This document shows positions 1 to 7,294 of a stretch of 11,310 nt of DNA, piece by piece; the stretch's first letter is position 1, and each line of letters begins with the position of its first letter. Under the pieces are notes generated by a model. That model was given only the letters and a program-made list of their open reading frames with translations. It was not told the DNA's origin and searched no databases. Both the position numbers and the translations under genes were made by a program. Where the stretch lies: contig JAKACE010000028.1 of NCBI GenBank assembly GCA_021821705.1, positions 1 through 11,310 of the forward strand, in the 5' to 3' direction. The stretch comes from Actinomycetes bacterium (GTDB lineage: Bacteria > Actinomycetota > Acidimicrobiia > Acidimicrobiales > Palsa-688).

Positions 1-94
1 GTAGTTGTGACGAGCTGAGTCTCGACCTCTCCGGCAAGGTTGAGCCACCGGCGATGTCGTCGATGCAGGCGGGTAGGGTCCGCACCTCGCAAGC

Positions 95-358
95 TTGGCA
101 CGAGGACAAGGCCGGGCTGGAACAGGCCATGGCGTCGTCGCACCGGTAAGCCAGGGACCGGCCATCCCACCACCTCTACACCTCGCCGACGATGTCCGGG
201 CTTGGTTCGCTGAGATAGTACTGCCGACCCGAGAGGTCGGGCTGATCGAGGAGGAGAGCCTGGCCTTCGCCCGGCTCGTCCTCGACTGCGAGTGCCGGCT
301 CTGGCCACAATTCTGGCCAGGATCTCCAGCCCTCTCAGGCCGGCCTCAGCCGGTCTGA
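95..358 (+). CDS. Small ORF, possible remnant of a phage P27-type terminase small subunit
   Basis: An 87-residue open frame begins at a TTG after an in-frame TAG near 74 and ends at a TGA at 356-358. No clear ribosome site precedes it. Residues about 24-70 read as a proline stretch (IPPPLHL), then a Trp/acid-rich helix (DDVRAWFAEIV) and a second helical stretch (GLIEEESLAFARLVLDCECRLW). That order resembles the start of P27-family terminase small subunits (proline-rich lead, 'hL...a..W..iv', 'GLl.e.d.aal...c...arW'). The protein is far shorter than that family and its tail is low complexity, so it would be a fragment. This is a pattern resemblance from memory only; it may equally be a chance ORF. 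No other phage gene is visible nearby. Confidence 0.22.
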   Translation: MARGQGRAGTGHGVVAPVSQGPAIPPPLHLADDVRAWFAEIVLPTREVGLIEEESLAFARLVLDCECRLWPQFWPGSPALSGRPQPV

Positions 359-450
359 CCGTTCCGGGCCCGCTCTTTTGCCTGCTCAGGCCGCTTCCAG
401 CCTACTCGGGCGACCGGGTCACTCGCCCGGCGAGTGCCTACAGCGCGCCG

Positions 451-481
451 GCGGCCGGCCCCCGAGACGGGAGCCGGCCGC
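451..481 (-). terminator. Strong GC hairpin, probable terminator of the GH92 gene
   Basis: GCGGCCGGC at 451-459 is a perfect inverted repeat of GCCGGCCGC at 473-481, and the inner CCC/GGG (460-462/469-471) extends the stem after a one-base bulge. It lies 22 bases past the TAA (504-506) of the minus-strand mannosidase. There is no T-tract in the minus reading, which is common for actinobacterial terminators. It would also stop plus-strand transcription arriving from the left. Confidence 0.55.
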
Positions 482-503
482 TCGTCACTCTCCCGCGTCG
501 CCC

Positions 504-3179
504 TTACGAGCCCAGGGCTATCGCAAAGATGTGCATCGAGGTGGCGCCATTTCCGATAGGACCGATATCGGGGAAGGTGATCGACGCTACGGTCTTGGTC
601 GGGTCGAGCGGGACCGTCGTCGAGTACAGGTAGACGGTGGGACCGTATGGCCCTGAGTAGAGCCAGTTGCGGTAGGGCATGGTCGCAACGGCCGTGTCGC
701 CACCGCCGGGCCCTGCCGCCCAGTCGTTGAACGACAGGGTCTCCGAGGACGACGTCCCGTCTGTGTAGTGGACGACAACCTGGCCCGAAGACCCACCGTT
801 GGTCGACACCCCGAGGAAGCCGAGGGTGGTTGCCCCAGCTGGCGGGTTGGCGATGAGCATCGTCTGCCCTGTGGCCACGATGTTGTCGTTGGTGCAGGCA
901 GGTTCGTTGGGCCAGGTGTAGGTCAGCCCATTGCTCGTCACGGCCGCTCCTGGGCTCAAACCGTTCGCTGCCAGAGCCTGTTCCGAGTAGCTGTAACCGT
1001 CACCGTCGAGGTTGGCGCACCCCGTAAGGCTGTTGTCGTTGCTGATGCCACTGTTGTCGTAGTAGTCAGCCGGGTTCGCCGTCGGCGTGATCTGCAGGAC
1101 GGCACTGTCGGAGGCATTGCCGGTCCCGCTGACCACCATTACCGAGGCCTGGGTCCCGGGTGAGACCGCCCACTCCCCGTTGGGGCCACTGGGAGTCGGC
1201 ACCGTGAACGTGATGGCAGTGTTGCTCCAGCTGTCGACGGCGAAGGTGGCCACATTGCCGCACGGGCCGCATCCCCAACTGTTGCCGTTGTCCTGGAACT
1301 GCACGTAGCTGTTGCCTTGACTGGCCCCGAAGCCCGTCCCGGTTATGGTCACCTCCTGGCCGGCAGAGGCGGTGTTGGGGCTGAGCCCGGTGATAACGGG
1401 CCCGGTCATCGCCGTGGTGCTCGTCCCGATGGCGAAGATATGGATCGCGCCTGTGCCGGGAGCCGGCGGGAGGGTCACCGACACGAGTGTCTTGCTGGTG
1501 TCGACCGGCAGCGAAGCCTCGAACAGGTCGGTCCCCACTGTCTGGGGCATGTCGCTCGAGCTGTTGCGGTACGAGGTGCTGGCGACCAGCGTGTTGCCGT
1601 ACGAGGGCCCGGAAGCGCTGCCTCCGTTCAGCGTCCAATCACTGAAGCCGAGCATGAAGTCCGAGCTCGTGCCGTCGGAGTACTTCAGTGTGGCCACGCC
1701 TTCGAGTGGCCCGTTCGTAGCTGCCCCGAGAAAGCCGATCTGGGCGGTGCCCGCCGGCGCATCGACGGACACCGTCTGGCCGTCGGAAACGACATTGTCG
1801 GGCACGTTGACCGGCGAGGTGACTTGGGACTGCCAGGTGAAGGGGACCCCGTTGACGCTCAGGGCTCGTCCGGGGACCAGACCGGCGCTTGCGAGTGCCT
1901 GGCTCGAATATGTAAAGCCGCCGCCGTCAAAATCGCCCATCTCGGGGTTGTTGTCGTTGGTGACGCCGGCATTGTCGAAGTAGTCGATCAGCGAGCCCGA
2001 CGGGGCCACGGCTACGGGGACCGTGACGGCGTGGACAGGGACGGCGGAATTCCCGCCCCCACCCGGACGTGCCGCCGACACGCTCACGGACTGTACCGAG
2101 TACCCTTGTGGTGCGCCCTGGGCGGCGGCAATACTCAGTTGCACGGTCTGGCGGCCATCTGGGGGCAACATCGTCGAGGTGCCGTTGAACCCCATCGGCG
2201 CCGGTCCCTCGAAGCTCAATGCCAACCCGCTACCCGTTGTGGCTGTTGCCGTCAGCTCCGCTCTCTGCGGCATGTTGGTCATGTTCTGGATGATGATGGG
2301 GACGGTCGTAGCGGATCCCGGCGCCACCTGTGCCGCGGGCACGCCGGCGTCGGCGACCACGGGTGCCTCGCCTGCCGAGAAGGAGGGAGGGGCGCTCATC
2401 GGCCCTGCACCCCACTGGGTGTCCGGGGTGGATCCCAGGGTGAAATCGAGGACTGTTTGTCCCGGCCCGATGAGATCGGAAACGGGGGCCCAGGGCTGCT
2501 GGGTCGGGGATCCGTTGATTGTCAGGGACTGCACGTAGGGGTTCGAATCCGAAGCGTTGTTACCGATGATCGTCGTGGTGTGGCCATCGAAGTGCAGCTG
2601 CACGTACGGGAACAGCGGGCTCCCAAGCACCACGTACGGCGCGCCGGGCGCCTCGGGGTACATGCCGAGCATGGCCCATGCCTCCCAGGAGCTCATGGCG
2701 CCGAGGTCGTCGTTGCCCGGTTCTCCACCAGGAGTGTTGGTGTAGACCGCATCGGTCGAATAGGCAGGGTCAATTATCCTGCGCACGAGCTGCTGGGTCA
2801 GGTACGGGGCGCCCGCGTAGTCGTAGGCCCACGGCGCTTCGAGATCCGTCTCGTTACCGGCGTAGTAATACGGCGAAGACTCCGAGAGGTTGACGTAGGT
2901 GAAGAAGCTGTTCAGGCGGGATATTGCCGCCTGGTTTCCACCCATACCGGCGATGAGGGCGCCCAGGTTCTGTGGGACGAGCCAGTTGTACTGGCTGGCA
3001 TCGCCCTCCTGGAAGCCGTTCTGGTTGGTACCGGTCAGTTCCTGGGACAGCGCGGAGCCAGTTGGGAAGGCCCCCGTGGCGTTCTTGGGTAGGATGTAGC
3101 CGTTAGCGGGGTCGAAGAGGTTCTCCCAGTTTTGGGCCCTCTGCATGAACGTCTGGTAGGTAGCCGTGTCGCCGAGCTG
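504..3179 (-). CDS. GH92 alpha-mannosidase, C-terminal part (separated by a frameshift)
   Basis: This frame continues the GH92 enzyme begun at 4815; the two frames meet near 3171-3183. It carries the second half of the catalytic region: DTATYQTFMQRAQNWENLFD just after the break; the QEGDASQYNW stretch around 2980-3010, whose Glu matches the catalytic-acid position of the family; and GNDDLGAMSSW around 2685-2717, the conserved GH92 active-site GNDD segment. GSPLFPYVQLHF follows. Beyond about 2440 come accessory domains: a NEW3-like beta domain (about 2380-2030), a beta-rich repeat copy A (about 2000-1420), an IPT/TIG domain starting GPVITGLSPNTASAGQEVTI (about 1410-1085), and repeat copy B (about 1075-507). 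About 890 residues belong to the protein. The frame stays open upstream to 3437, but residues above 3180 are antisense-like and not part of it. The first in-frame ATG after the break is at 3146; no good ribosome site makes independent translation likely. Family known; accessory-domain roles (carbohydrate or wall attachment) are inferred. Confidence 0.88.
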   Translation of the reverse strand, partial: QLGDTATYQTFMQRAQNWENLFDPANGYILPKNATGAFPTGSALSQELTGTNQNGFQEGDASQYNWLVPQNLGALIAGMGGNQAAISRLNSFFTYVNLSESSPYYYAGNETDLEAPWAYDYAGAPYLTQQLVRRIIDPAYSTDAVYTNTPGGEPGNDDLGAMSSWEAWAMLGMYPEAPGAPYVVLGSPLFPYVQLHFDGHTTTIIGNNASDSNPYVQSLTINGSPTQQPWAPVSDLIGPGQTVLDFTLGSTPDTQWGAGPMSAPPSFSAGEAPVVADAGVPAAQVAPGSATTVPIIIQNMTNMPQRAELTATATTGSGLALSFEGPAPMGFNGTSTMLPPDGRQTVQLSIAAAQGAPQGYSVQSVSVSAARPGGGGNSAVPVHAVTVPVAVAPSGSLIDYFDNAGVTNDNNPEMGDFDGGGFTYSSQALASAGLVPGRALSVNGVPFTWQSQVTSPVNVPDNVVSDGQTVSVDAPAGTAQIGFLGAATNGPLEGVATLKYSDGTSSDFMLGFSDWTLNGGSASGPSYGNTLVASTSYRNSSSDMPQTVGTDLFEASLPVDTSKTLVSVTLPPAPGTGAIHIFAIGTSTTAMTGPVITGLSPNTASAGQEVTITGTGFGASQGNSYVQFQDNGNSWGCGPCGNVATFAVDSWSNTAITFTVPTPSGPNGEWAVSPGTQASVMVVSGTGNASDSAVLQITPTANPADYYDNSGISNDNSLTGCANLDGDGYSYSEQALAANGLSPGAAVTSNGLTYTWPNEPACTNDNIVATGQTMLIANPPAGATTLGFLGVSTNGGSSGQVVVHYTDGTSSSETLSFNDWAAGPGGGDTAVATMPYRNWLYSGPYGPTVYLYSTTVPLDPTKTVASITFPDIGPIGNGATSMHIFAIALGS

Positions 3180-4815
3180 GGGCCAACGACGCGATTGCGA
3201 AGTCGTCCTCAGCATACTCGAGCGTAAGAGATGCACCGTTCTTGACGGGCGAGACGCAGCAGTCGATGGTATTGGGTACATAACCGAGCTGCATTTCGCC
3301 CTCGAGCCCCGGACGTTCGACGTAGTAACCCTGGCCCAGCGAGGACTGCGTGTTCTGCACGGTGGTGGCACCATGGACCATAGCCTGCAAAGCCTGCGTT
3401 CCCCACACGTTCGAGCCAGCCGCACCAAAAGTGGCACCGTCCGCGATTATGGGGTCGGAGGCGTCGCCGCCCATGACCCTGGTGTAGCCGTTGACAACAG
3501 GCCACACAGGCAACCAACCACCCTGTTGCTGGTCGCGCACCAGCGACTCCATCAACTGGCCGGCGACGGTGGGGTCGAACAGCGTGAGCAGTGGCACTTC
3601 GGAACGGTAGATGTCCCACCCCGAAACGCTCGAGTACTGGGCCTGGCCGGACGATAGTGTGTGCACCTGGCCGTCGAAGCCGGGGTACTGGCCATTGTCG
3701 TCCGATATCAGCGCAGGGTCGACGAGTGAACCGTAGAGCGCCGTATAGAACTGCTCCTGGTTGTCGGTCGTACCGCCGCCGACCTGGGCCTCTCCGAGCA
3801 GACTGTTCCAGGCCGCCGTGGCCGCGCCGGCCACACCCGCGTAGTTCCAGCCGGTCTGCTCTGCGGCAAGATTGGCTTCGGCGTTCGCAACGCTGACGTA
3901 GGAAATGGCGACTTTCATCTGCACGGTGGTGGGTGCGCTGGGCGTCCCGAAGCTGACCCAGGCACCGCTGTTGCTCGAGTCGTTCGAGGATGTCGACGAC
4001 GCGCTCGTGCCCCCGGGGTGGACGTTGGAATCGTCCCACGTCCCGTACGACGAGAAGGGAGTGTCGAACTCGGCGGCGTAGTACAAGGTGTAGCTGTTGG
4101 GCTCTCCACAGAAAAAGCCGGTGCTCGCGGAACCGGTCACCATGTTGGTTGCGGGGTCGACCTCGGCGCTCGAGGCCGTGTTGCCTGTCTGGCTGTCGCC
4201 CGACTTGAAAAGGACGCTGGCCTGGGTGCCGGCGGGGAAGGTGAGCTGACCGATACCCGTGCGCAGGGTTACTGCGACCTTGACATTTACCGTGGAGCTC
4301 CCCGAGCCGAGCCCGACCTGGTAGAGCCCGGGTGAACCGGATTCGTCCGAATGAGAAAAGCTCGCCATGGCACCTTGGAGACCTGAGGGGCTCGTAGGCA
4401 GGGAACCCGTCAACGGGAGCACCGGCACGTCACCGTCGAGGCCGCAGCCAGGTCCGGAGGCGTGCGTCAGGCTGAGGCCGATGGTCTGGTTGTCCATGTA
4501 GTCGTAGCCACCGCCGGCCGGGCGCGAGGGCGTGTCCGGGCTCCAGGCGATCATCCCGAAAGGCATCGTCGCGCCGGGGAACATGTCAACACCATTGGTG
4601 GTACCGCGGAACACATTGACCAGGCTTGCCGGGTCAGTCACCGGAGTGATCCCTGGCGGCGTGCCTGCGCCCACCGGGGCAGCGGATGCCGGCGCCGCAA
4701 GAGGCGCAGCCAGTATGGCTCCCGCCGCCAGCAGGCCGAAGCCGAGGCTGTGCGGGCGCAGCCTTCGCCGGTGCAGGCGTAATTCGGACCGTTCGAAACC
4801 ATCCTCACGTCTCAT
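3103..4815 (-). CDS. GH92 alpha-mannosidase, N-terminal part with signal peptide
   Basis: This is the start of a secreted family-92 glycoside hydrolase; GH92 members are Ca-dependent exo-alpha-mannosidases acting mostly on alpha-1,2-mannosides. The ATG at 4815 follows an AAGGGGG ribosome site (about 4820-4826). Residues 1-45 form a long signal peptide: Arg-rich n-region, LLAAGAILAAPLAAP core and an ASA/AP cleavage site. The family start follows at residues 61-95 (DPASLVNVFRGTTNGVDMFP, then GATMPFGMIAWSPDT), then GGGYDY and LSLTHASGPGCGLDGDVPV (about 101-131). SGWDIYRSEVPLL lies near residue 398 and MGGDASDPIIADG near 455, both standard GH92 blocks. The match holds through DDFAIASLA (about 3184-3205); after that the frame runs into unrelated residues and stops at 3103, while the correct continuation is in another frame. 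About 544 residues are genuine. The gene looks monocistronic, with no partner within 600 bases upstream. Confidence 0.9.
   Translation of the reverse strand: MRREDGFERSELRLHRRRLRPHSLGFGLLAAGAILAAPLAAPASAAPVGAGTPPGITPVTDPASLVNVFRGTTNGVDMFPGATMPFGMIAWSPDTPSRPAGGGYDYMDNQTIGLSLTHASGPGCGLDGDVPVLPLTGSLPTSPSGLQGAMASFSHSDESGSPGLYQVGLGSGSSTVNVKVAVTLRTGIGQLTFPAGTQASVLFKSGDSQTGNTASSAEVDPATNMVTGSASTGFFCGEPNSYTLYYAAEFDTPFSSYGTWDDSNVHPGGTSASSTSSNDSSNSGAWVSFGTPSAPTTVQMKVAISYVSVANAEANLAAEQTGWNYAGVAGAATAAWNSLLGEAQVGGGTTDNQEQFYTALYGSLVDPALISDDNGQYPGFDGQVHTLSSGQAQYSSVSGWDIYRSEVPLLTLFDPTVAGQLMESLVRDQQQGGWLPVWPVVNGYTRVMGGDASDPIIADGATFGAAGSNVWGTQALQAMVHGATTVQNTQSSLGQGYYVERPGLEGEMQLGYVPNTIDCCVSPVKNGASLTLEYAEDDFAIASLAPARRHGYLPDVHAEGPKLGEPLRPR
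3171..3183 (-). other. Frameshift inside the GH92 gene
   Basis: On the minus strand the reading frame that ends in ...DDFAIASLA must change by one base to continue as ...LGDTATYQ. The join lies in a run of four C (3179-3182 on the plus strand as GGGG) followed by AGCTCGG. Skipping one C gives ...SLAQLGD; restoring two lost bases after GCTC gives ...SLAPALGD, which keeps the usual family spacing. Protein similarity is intact right up to both sides, so the break is recent or is a sequencing/assembly error. Confidence 0.85.
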
Positions 4816-4855
4816 GGGACCCCCTTGTAGGACGAGCGTGCCTGGATGCCGGAAC

Positions 4856-4871
4856 CCCGGCTCTAGCCGGG
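4856..4871. repeat. Perfect 7-bp inverted repeat upstream of the GH92 gene
   Basis: CCCGGCTCTAGCCGGG consists of 7-base arms around a two-base centre (4863-4864). It sits about 40 bases in front of the mannosidase start codon. It could be an operator half-pair or a small leader hairpin. I cannot place a promoter beside it, so no role is assigned. Confidence 0.4.
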
Positions 4872-5500
4872 TGTGTCGGTGACAACGATGTCATTGCACC
4901 TTTTGGGCAGTTTAGGCATCCCCTTGGAGCCAGTCAAGGCCCGAGACGCCTTTCTGCCGATTTGGGTTTGGGCCGGCCCGGTCTTCGCGACCGTGGTCGA
5001 GTTACAGGGGCAGAGCTCAGGAGCTCGGTACGCCTGCCCGACCCCCGCCAACGGGCGCCCTTGGTACTGCTGGGCCCACGGTGAGGGCAAGCTCGGCAGG
5101 TGTGCCTCGGCGCTGGGTGCTCTGCATGCGCCGGCGGACGGCCGCAAAGGACGCCGACGAGGTGCTCATGGCTGCCCGGGTTCGGCCCGGTCCGGCTGAG
5201 CCGTCCCTGCCACCCCGGCGTACATGCCTAGCCGGCTTGCCACCTGTTCCGCTCGTCGAGGCGGTCGGGCGGCGGCCCGACCGGGCCCGTACGGTTCGGG
5301 GTGGACGGGCAGGCGACGGGCGGCGGCGCACTTGCCCGGGCCCGCTCGCACCAGCGTGGCGACCAAGCCAGGCGCGCCCGCCGGCGAAGCGCCGGCTCCG
5401 GTTGTCACTGCCGGCGGGGGGGCTGCTCACCGACGGCTCGCCGTAGACGCCCGAGCGGTCGGCCCAGCCGAGCACCGCTACCAGACCCGGCCGGGGCCGA
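4872..5500. other. Intergenic stretch with no supportable gene
   Basis: About 630 bases lie between the GH92 promoter side and the end of the MerR gene. Several short frames are open on both strands because GC is very high, but their translations are Arg/Pro/Ala/Gly-rich, lack ribosome sites and show no recognised motif. A TCGGC-CCA-GCCGA hairpin at 5459-5471 lies about 30 bases past the MerR stop and may end that transcript. The GH92 promoter should be near its left end, but I cannot identify -35/-10 boxes. Confidence 0.5.
5459..5471 (-). terminator. Weak hairpin after the MerR gene
   Basis: TCGGC and GCCGA pair around a three-base loop, about 30 bases past the stop of the minus-strand regulator. 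The stem is only five base pairs plus an imperfect CGG/CCG extension and has no T-tract, so it is only a candidate terminator. Confidence 0.22.
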
Positions 5501-5905
5501 TCAGCTGTTGGCTCCTGTTGGTTGCAGGATGCTGCAGTACCGCTCGCAGGCGGCGGGGTCTTGTTCTACGGCTCGTTTTGCCAGGTGGCGGAGCCGGCGG
5601 CGGGTGTCGGCCAGCTCCCGGATGCGCTGGTCCAGGTCGACGAGGTGTCGGCGGATGAGCTCGCCGACGTGTTCGCACGGGGGCCGGCCGCCGTCGGAAA
5701 TGGCCAGCACCTGGCGGATCTCCTCGAGGGTGAGCCCGGCGGTCTGGGCGTGGCGGATGAACTCCAGGCGATCGATGACGTCGGGCCCGTAGTCCCGGTA
5801 CCCGGACGAGGTGCGGGCCGGGTCGGCCAGCAGCCCGCTCGATTCCCAGAAACGGATGGTCTTGGTAGTGACGCCGGTCCGCGACGCCAGTTCTCCGATC
5901 CTCAT
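5501..5905 (-). CDS. MerR-family metal-responsive transcriptional regulator
   Basis: A 134-residue regulator that would bind a metal ion and activate a promoter with an over-long spacer. Residues 1-70 are the winged-helix domain: MRIGELASRTGVTTKTIRFW, then ESSGLL, SGYRDYG and the LEFIRHAQTAGLTLEEI stretch, all standard for MerR/CueR/ZntR proteins. Residues about 78-110 form the long dimerisation helix. Possible ligands are Cys77 (with His79), Cys120 and Cys124. Family knowledge: a Cys at the place of CueR Ser77 is typical of sensors for divalent ions (Zn, Cd, Pb, Hg), so a copper sensor is less likely; the exact metal cannot be read. ATG at 5905 is chosen because AGGAGG (5915-5920) lies 9 bases away; the TTG at 5911 would be too close. 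It faces the thioredoxin-like gene at 5991 across a matching operator. Confidence 0.93.
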   Translation of the reverse strand: MRIGELASRTGVTTKTIRFWESSGLLADPARTSSGYRDYGPDVIDRLEFIRHAQTAGLTLEEIRQVLAISDGGRPPCEHVGELIRRHLVDLDQRIRELADTRRRLRHLAKRAVEQDPAACERYCSILQPTGANS

Positions 5906-5919
5906 CCCCAAGAACCTCC

Positions 5920-5951
5920 TTGACCTTCCACCTAACTGGAGGGTTTATGGT
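5920..5951 (+). promoter_or_regulatory. MerR-type promoter and operator between the regulator and the thioredoxin-like gene
   Basis: TTGACC (5920-5925) and TATGGT (5946-5951) are separated by 20 bases, longer than the usual 17 and typical of promoters that MerR proteins twist into an active form. Inside the spacer, ACCTTCCA (5923-5930) and TGGAGGGT (5937-5944) form a dyad with one mismatch around six bases. This is close to the CueR/ZntR-type operator core known from the family. It should drive the plus-strand gene at 5991 and, by binding, also limit transcription of the divergent regulator. Confidence 0.85.
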
Positions 5952-5960
5952 AGTTCGCAG

Positions 5961-5974
5961 CAGGTCCGAACCTG
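5961..5974. repeat. Short inverted repeat at the start of the thioredoxin-like gene's leader
   Basis: CAGGT (5961-5965) and ACCTG (5970-5974) pair around CCGA. It lies 9 bases past the -10 box, so it would be at the very 5' end of the transcript. A short leader hairpin or a second binding site are both possible. Confidence 0.3.
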
Positions 5975-5990
5975 TCCCTGGAGGAAAGCC

Positions 5991-6284
5991 GTGAAGCTCG
6001 AACTGCTGTACTTCGATGACTGCCCGAACTGGAAGATGGCTGCAGAACGCCTCGACGCCATAGCTGCCAGGCGCGGTCTGGTCGTGGAGCACCGCATCGT
6101 GGCCACCGCCGAGGAGGCGCAGGCGGCCCGGTTCAGGGGATCCCCGACGATCCTCATCGGCGGACGCGATCCGTTCGCGTCGGGCGACCGACCGTTCGGG
6201 TTGACGTGCCGCTTGTACGCCACCCCCGACGGCCTGGCCGGGTCGCCCACCATCGAACAGCTGGAGGCAGCCCTCGATGCCTGA
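5991..6284 (+). CDS. Small thioredoxin-fold protein under MerR control
   Basis: A 97-residue cytosolic protein starting at GTG 5991, with GGAGG at 5980-5984 six bases ahead. It begins with a beta strand and LLYFDDCPNW, continues with a helix, and has the RGSPTILIGGRDPF segment (cis-Pro at residue 52) typical of the thioredoxin fold. Only Cys11 of a CxxC is present (CPNW); a second Cys is at 73 (GLTCRLY). Relatives in actinobacteria are variously named thioredoxin family protein or alkylmercury lyase-like, and usually sit beside MerR-type regulators. I recall no proven reaction. A role in metal or thiol handling (binding or reduction) is inferred from the divergent sensor and its operator. It has no signal peptide or membrane segment. 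An in-frame upstream extension to 5811 overlaps the regulator and is not used. Confidence 0.85.
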   Translation: MKLELLYFDDCPNWKMAAERLDAIAARRGLVVEHRIVATAEEAQAARFRGSPTILIGGRDPFASGDRPFGLTCRLYATPDGLAGSPTIEQLEAALDA

Positions 6285-6391
6285 CCGCGTTCTCGGCCCT
6301 GTCGCCGTCGCGGTGGACGTGCACCGCCTGAGGCCCCCGACCCCATCCGGTCGTGCCGGCAAAGTGACGCCGGGCGGCTGGGGGGGCTTGC

Positions 6392-6834
6392 GTGGCTGAC
6401 ATGGCGCCCGAGATCGACTCGTCGGTGCTCGTCGGCTTCCCGGCCGCACAGAAGTACCTCGGTTACGACGGTCATCCCTCGGAGATCTATCTACGGGCCG
6501 TTACGGACCAGGTGCCGGCGTTGCAGGCCGTGCTCGGCGCGACGGCCAACCCCGAACACCCGCGCGAAGTCGACGTATCGCAGCCGTCCGATGCGCTCGT
6601 GGCCGAAGCCGATGCCAGGCCGCGCCCAACAGCCTATTCCTCGGCTTGGGCGCGGTTTCGCTCCTCGTTGGAGCTCTCGGGGTAGCAAACATCATGGTCA
6701 TCTCGGTGCTGGAGCGGAGCTCGGAGATCGGCCTGCGCCGAGCCCTCGGCGCTACCAAGGTCCGGGCGCCGGGACATTCGAGCGCACTTGGACAGCGCAT
6801 TTGGCGAGCGCAGGGGCGGCCCTACCTTGGCCTG
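6392..6834 (+). pseudogene. Decayed C-terminal fragment of a MacB/FtsX-type ABC transporter permease
   Basis: The first frame (from about 6400) reads [20 protein letters not shown] and then [13 protein letters not shown], matching the periplasmic part of MacB-like permeases. At about 6614-6617 the frame must shift (one base lost in GATGCCAGGCC) to continue as [20 protein letters not shown], then [20 protein letters not shown] and GATK, the third membrane segment and the conserved cytosolic motif of the family. After about 6760 similarity falls apart across frames; a faint LASAGAAL in another frame near 6800 suggests one more shift. The N-terminal two thirds of the permease and its last membrane helix are absent, and no ATPase partner is present. 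No start codon or ribosome site fits. It is a leftover of a gene, not a working transporter. Confidence 0.82.
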
Positions 6835-6961
6835 ACCCGGTGCGGCCGACCGGGTAGCCGCCGCTGACGGCGCCGAGATGAGGCGTCTTCGACCAAGATG
6901 TGGGGCGCCTGCCCCTAACCGGCGTCATCAGGGCGGGCCGGCTGTACGCACCCGGCGCATC

Positions 6962-7294
6962 TCAGCGCGCCCGAGTGAACCGGCGGACCGCTTCCAGCAA
7001 CTCTCGGCCTTTTTCCTTGGCCACCACCTCGTCCCCCGAAGCCAGCGCACCGGAGACACAATGGTTGACGTGGTCGTCGAGGATCTTGAACGCCACAGCC
7101 TCGAGGGCGGTGGACACAGCCGAGATCTGTGTGAGCACGTCGATGCAGTAACGGTCCTCGGCGATCATCTTCTCGATACCGCGGACCTGCCCCTCGATCC
7201 GGTGCATGCGCTTGGCCAGTGCGTCCTTGTCACCCTCGGCTATGTAGCCGTGGACAGGGACCGTCTTGGCCCTTCGTGCCGGCGCTGAGCTCAT
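6962..7294 (-). CDS. csoR: CsoR-family copper-sensing repressor
   Basis: A 110-residue all-helical repressor of the CsoR/RcnR family. The copper-binding triad is complete and spaced as in Mycobacterium tuberculosis CsoR (Cys-25-His-4-Cys): Cys50 in [11 protein letters not shown], His75 and Cys79 in [25 protein letters not shown] (about 28-44) is the family's basic first helix used for DNA contact. A basic 14-residue N-terminal extension is present. The ATG at 7294 overlaps the copA stop (ATGA), so translation is coupled and the repressor is the last gene of the copZ-copA-csoR operon. Family knowledge: apo-CsoR blocks the operator and Cu(I) releases it; here that would be negative feedback on its own operon through the site at 9702-9718. 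Ni or persulfide sensors of the family have other ligands, so Cu(I) is the best reading. Confidence 0.94.
   Translation of the reverse strand: MSSAPARRAKTVPVHGYIAEGDKDALAKRMHRIEGQVRGIEKMIAEDRYCIDVLTQISAVSTALEAVAFKILDDHVNHCVSGALASGDEVVAKEKGRELLEAVRRFTRAR

Noticed and set aside
1317..3092. A 591-residue open frame on the plus strand opposite the mannosidase gene
   Set aside because: It lies wholly antisense to well-supported GH92 sequence, is rich in Arg/Gly/His and has no recognisable motif; it arises from codon bias in high-GC DNA.
4873..5199. Plus-strand frame with a Cys/Trp-containing stretch (YACPTPANGRPWYCWAHGEG)
   Set aside because: It briefly looked like a zinc-ribbon-type fragment, but there is no ribosome site, the rest is featureless, and no family is recognised.
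6285..6314. CCGCG/CGCGG inverted repeat just past the thioredoxin-like gene as a terminator
   Set aside because: The arms are short, the loop is about 20 bases, and there is no T-tract; chance pairing is likely at this GC content.
5478..6449. A 323-residue open frame on the minus strand covering the MerR gene and its promoter
   Set aside because: It overlaps the MerR coding frame, the operator and the thioredoxin-like gene, and its translation is low-complexity Arg/Pro/His.
6937..6956. GCCGG/CCGGC inverted repeat downstream of csoR as a terminator
   Set aside because: Only five base pairs with a ten-base loop and no T-tract; not distinguishable from background.
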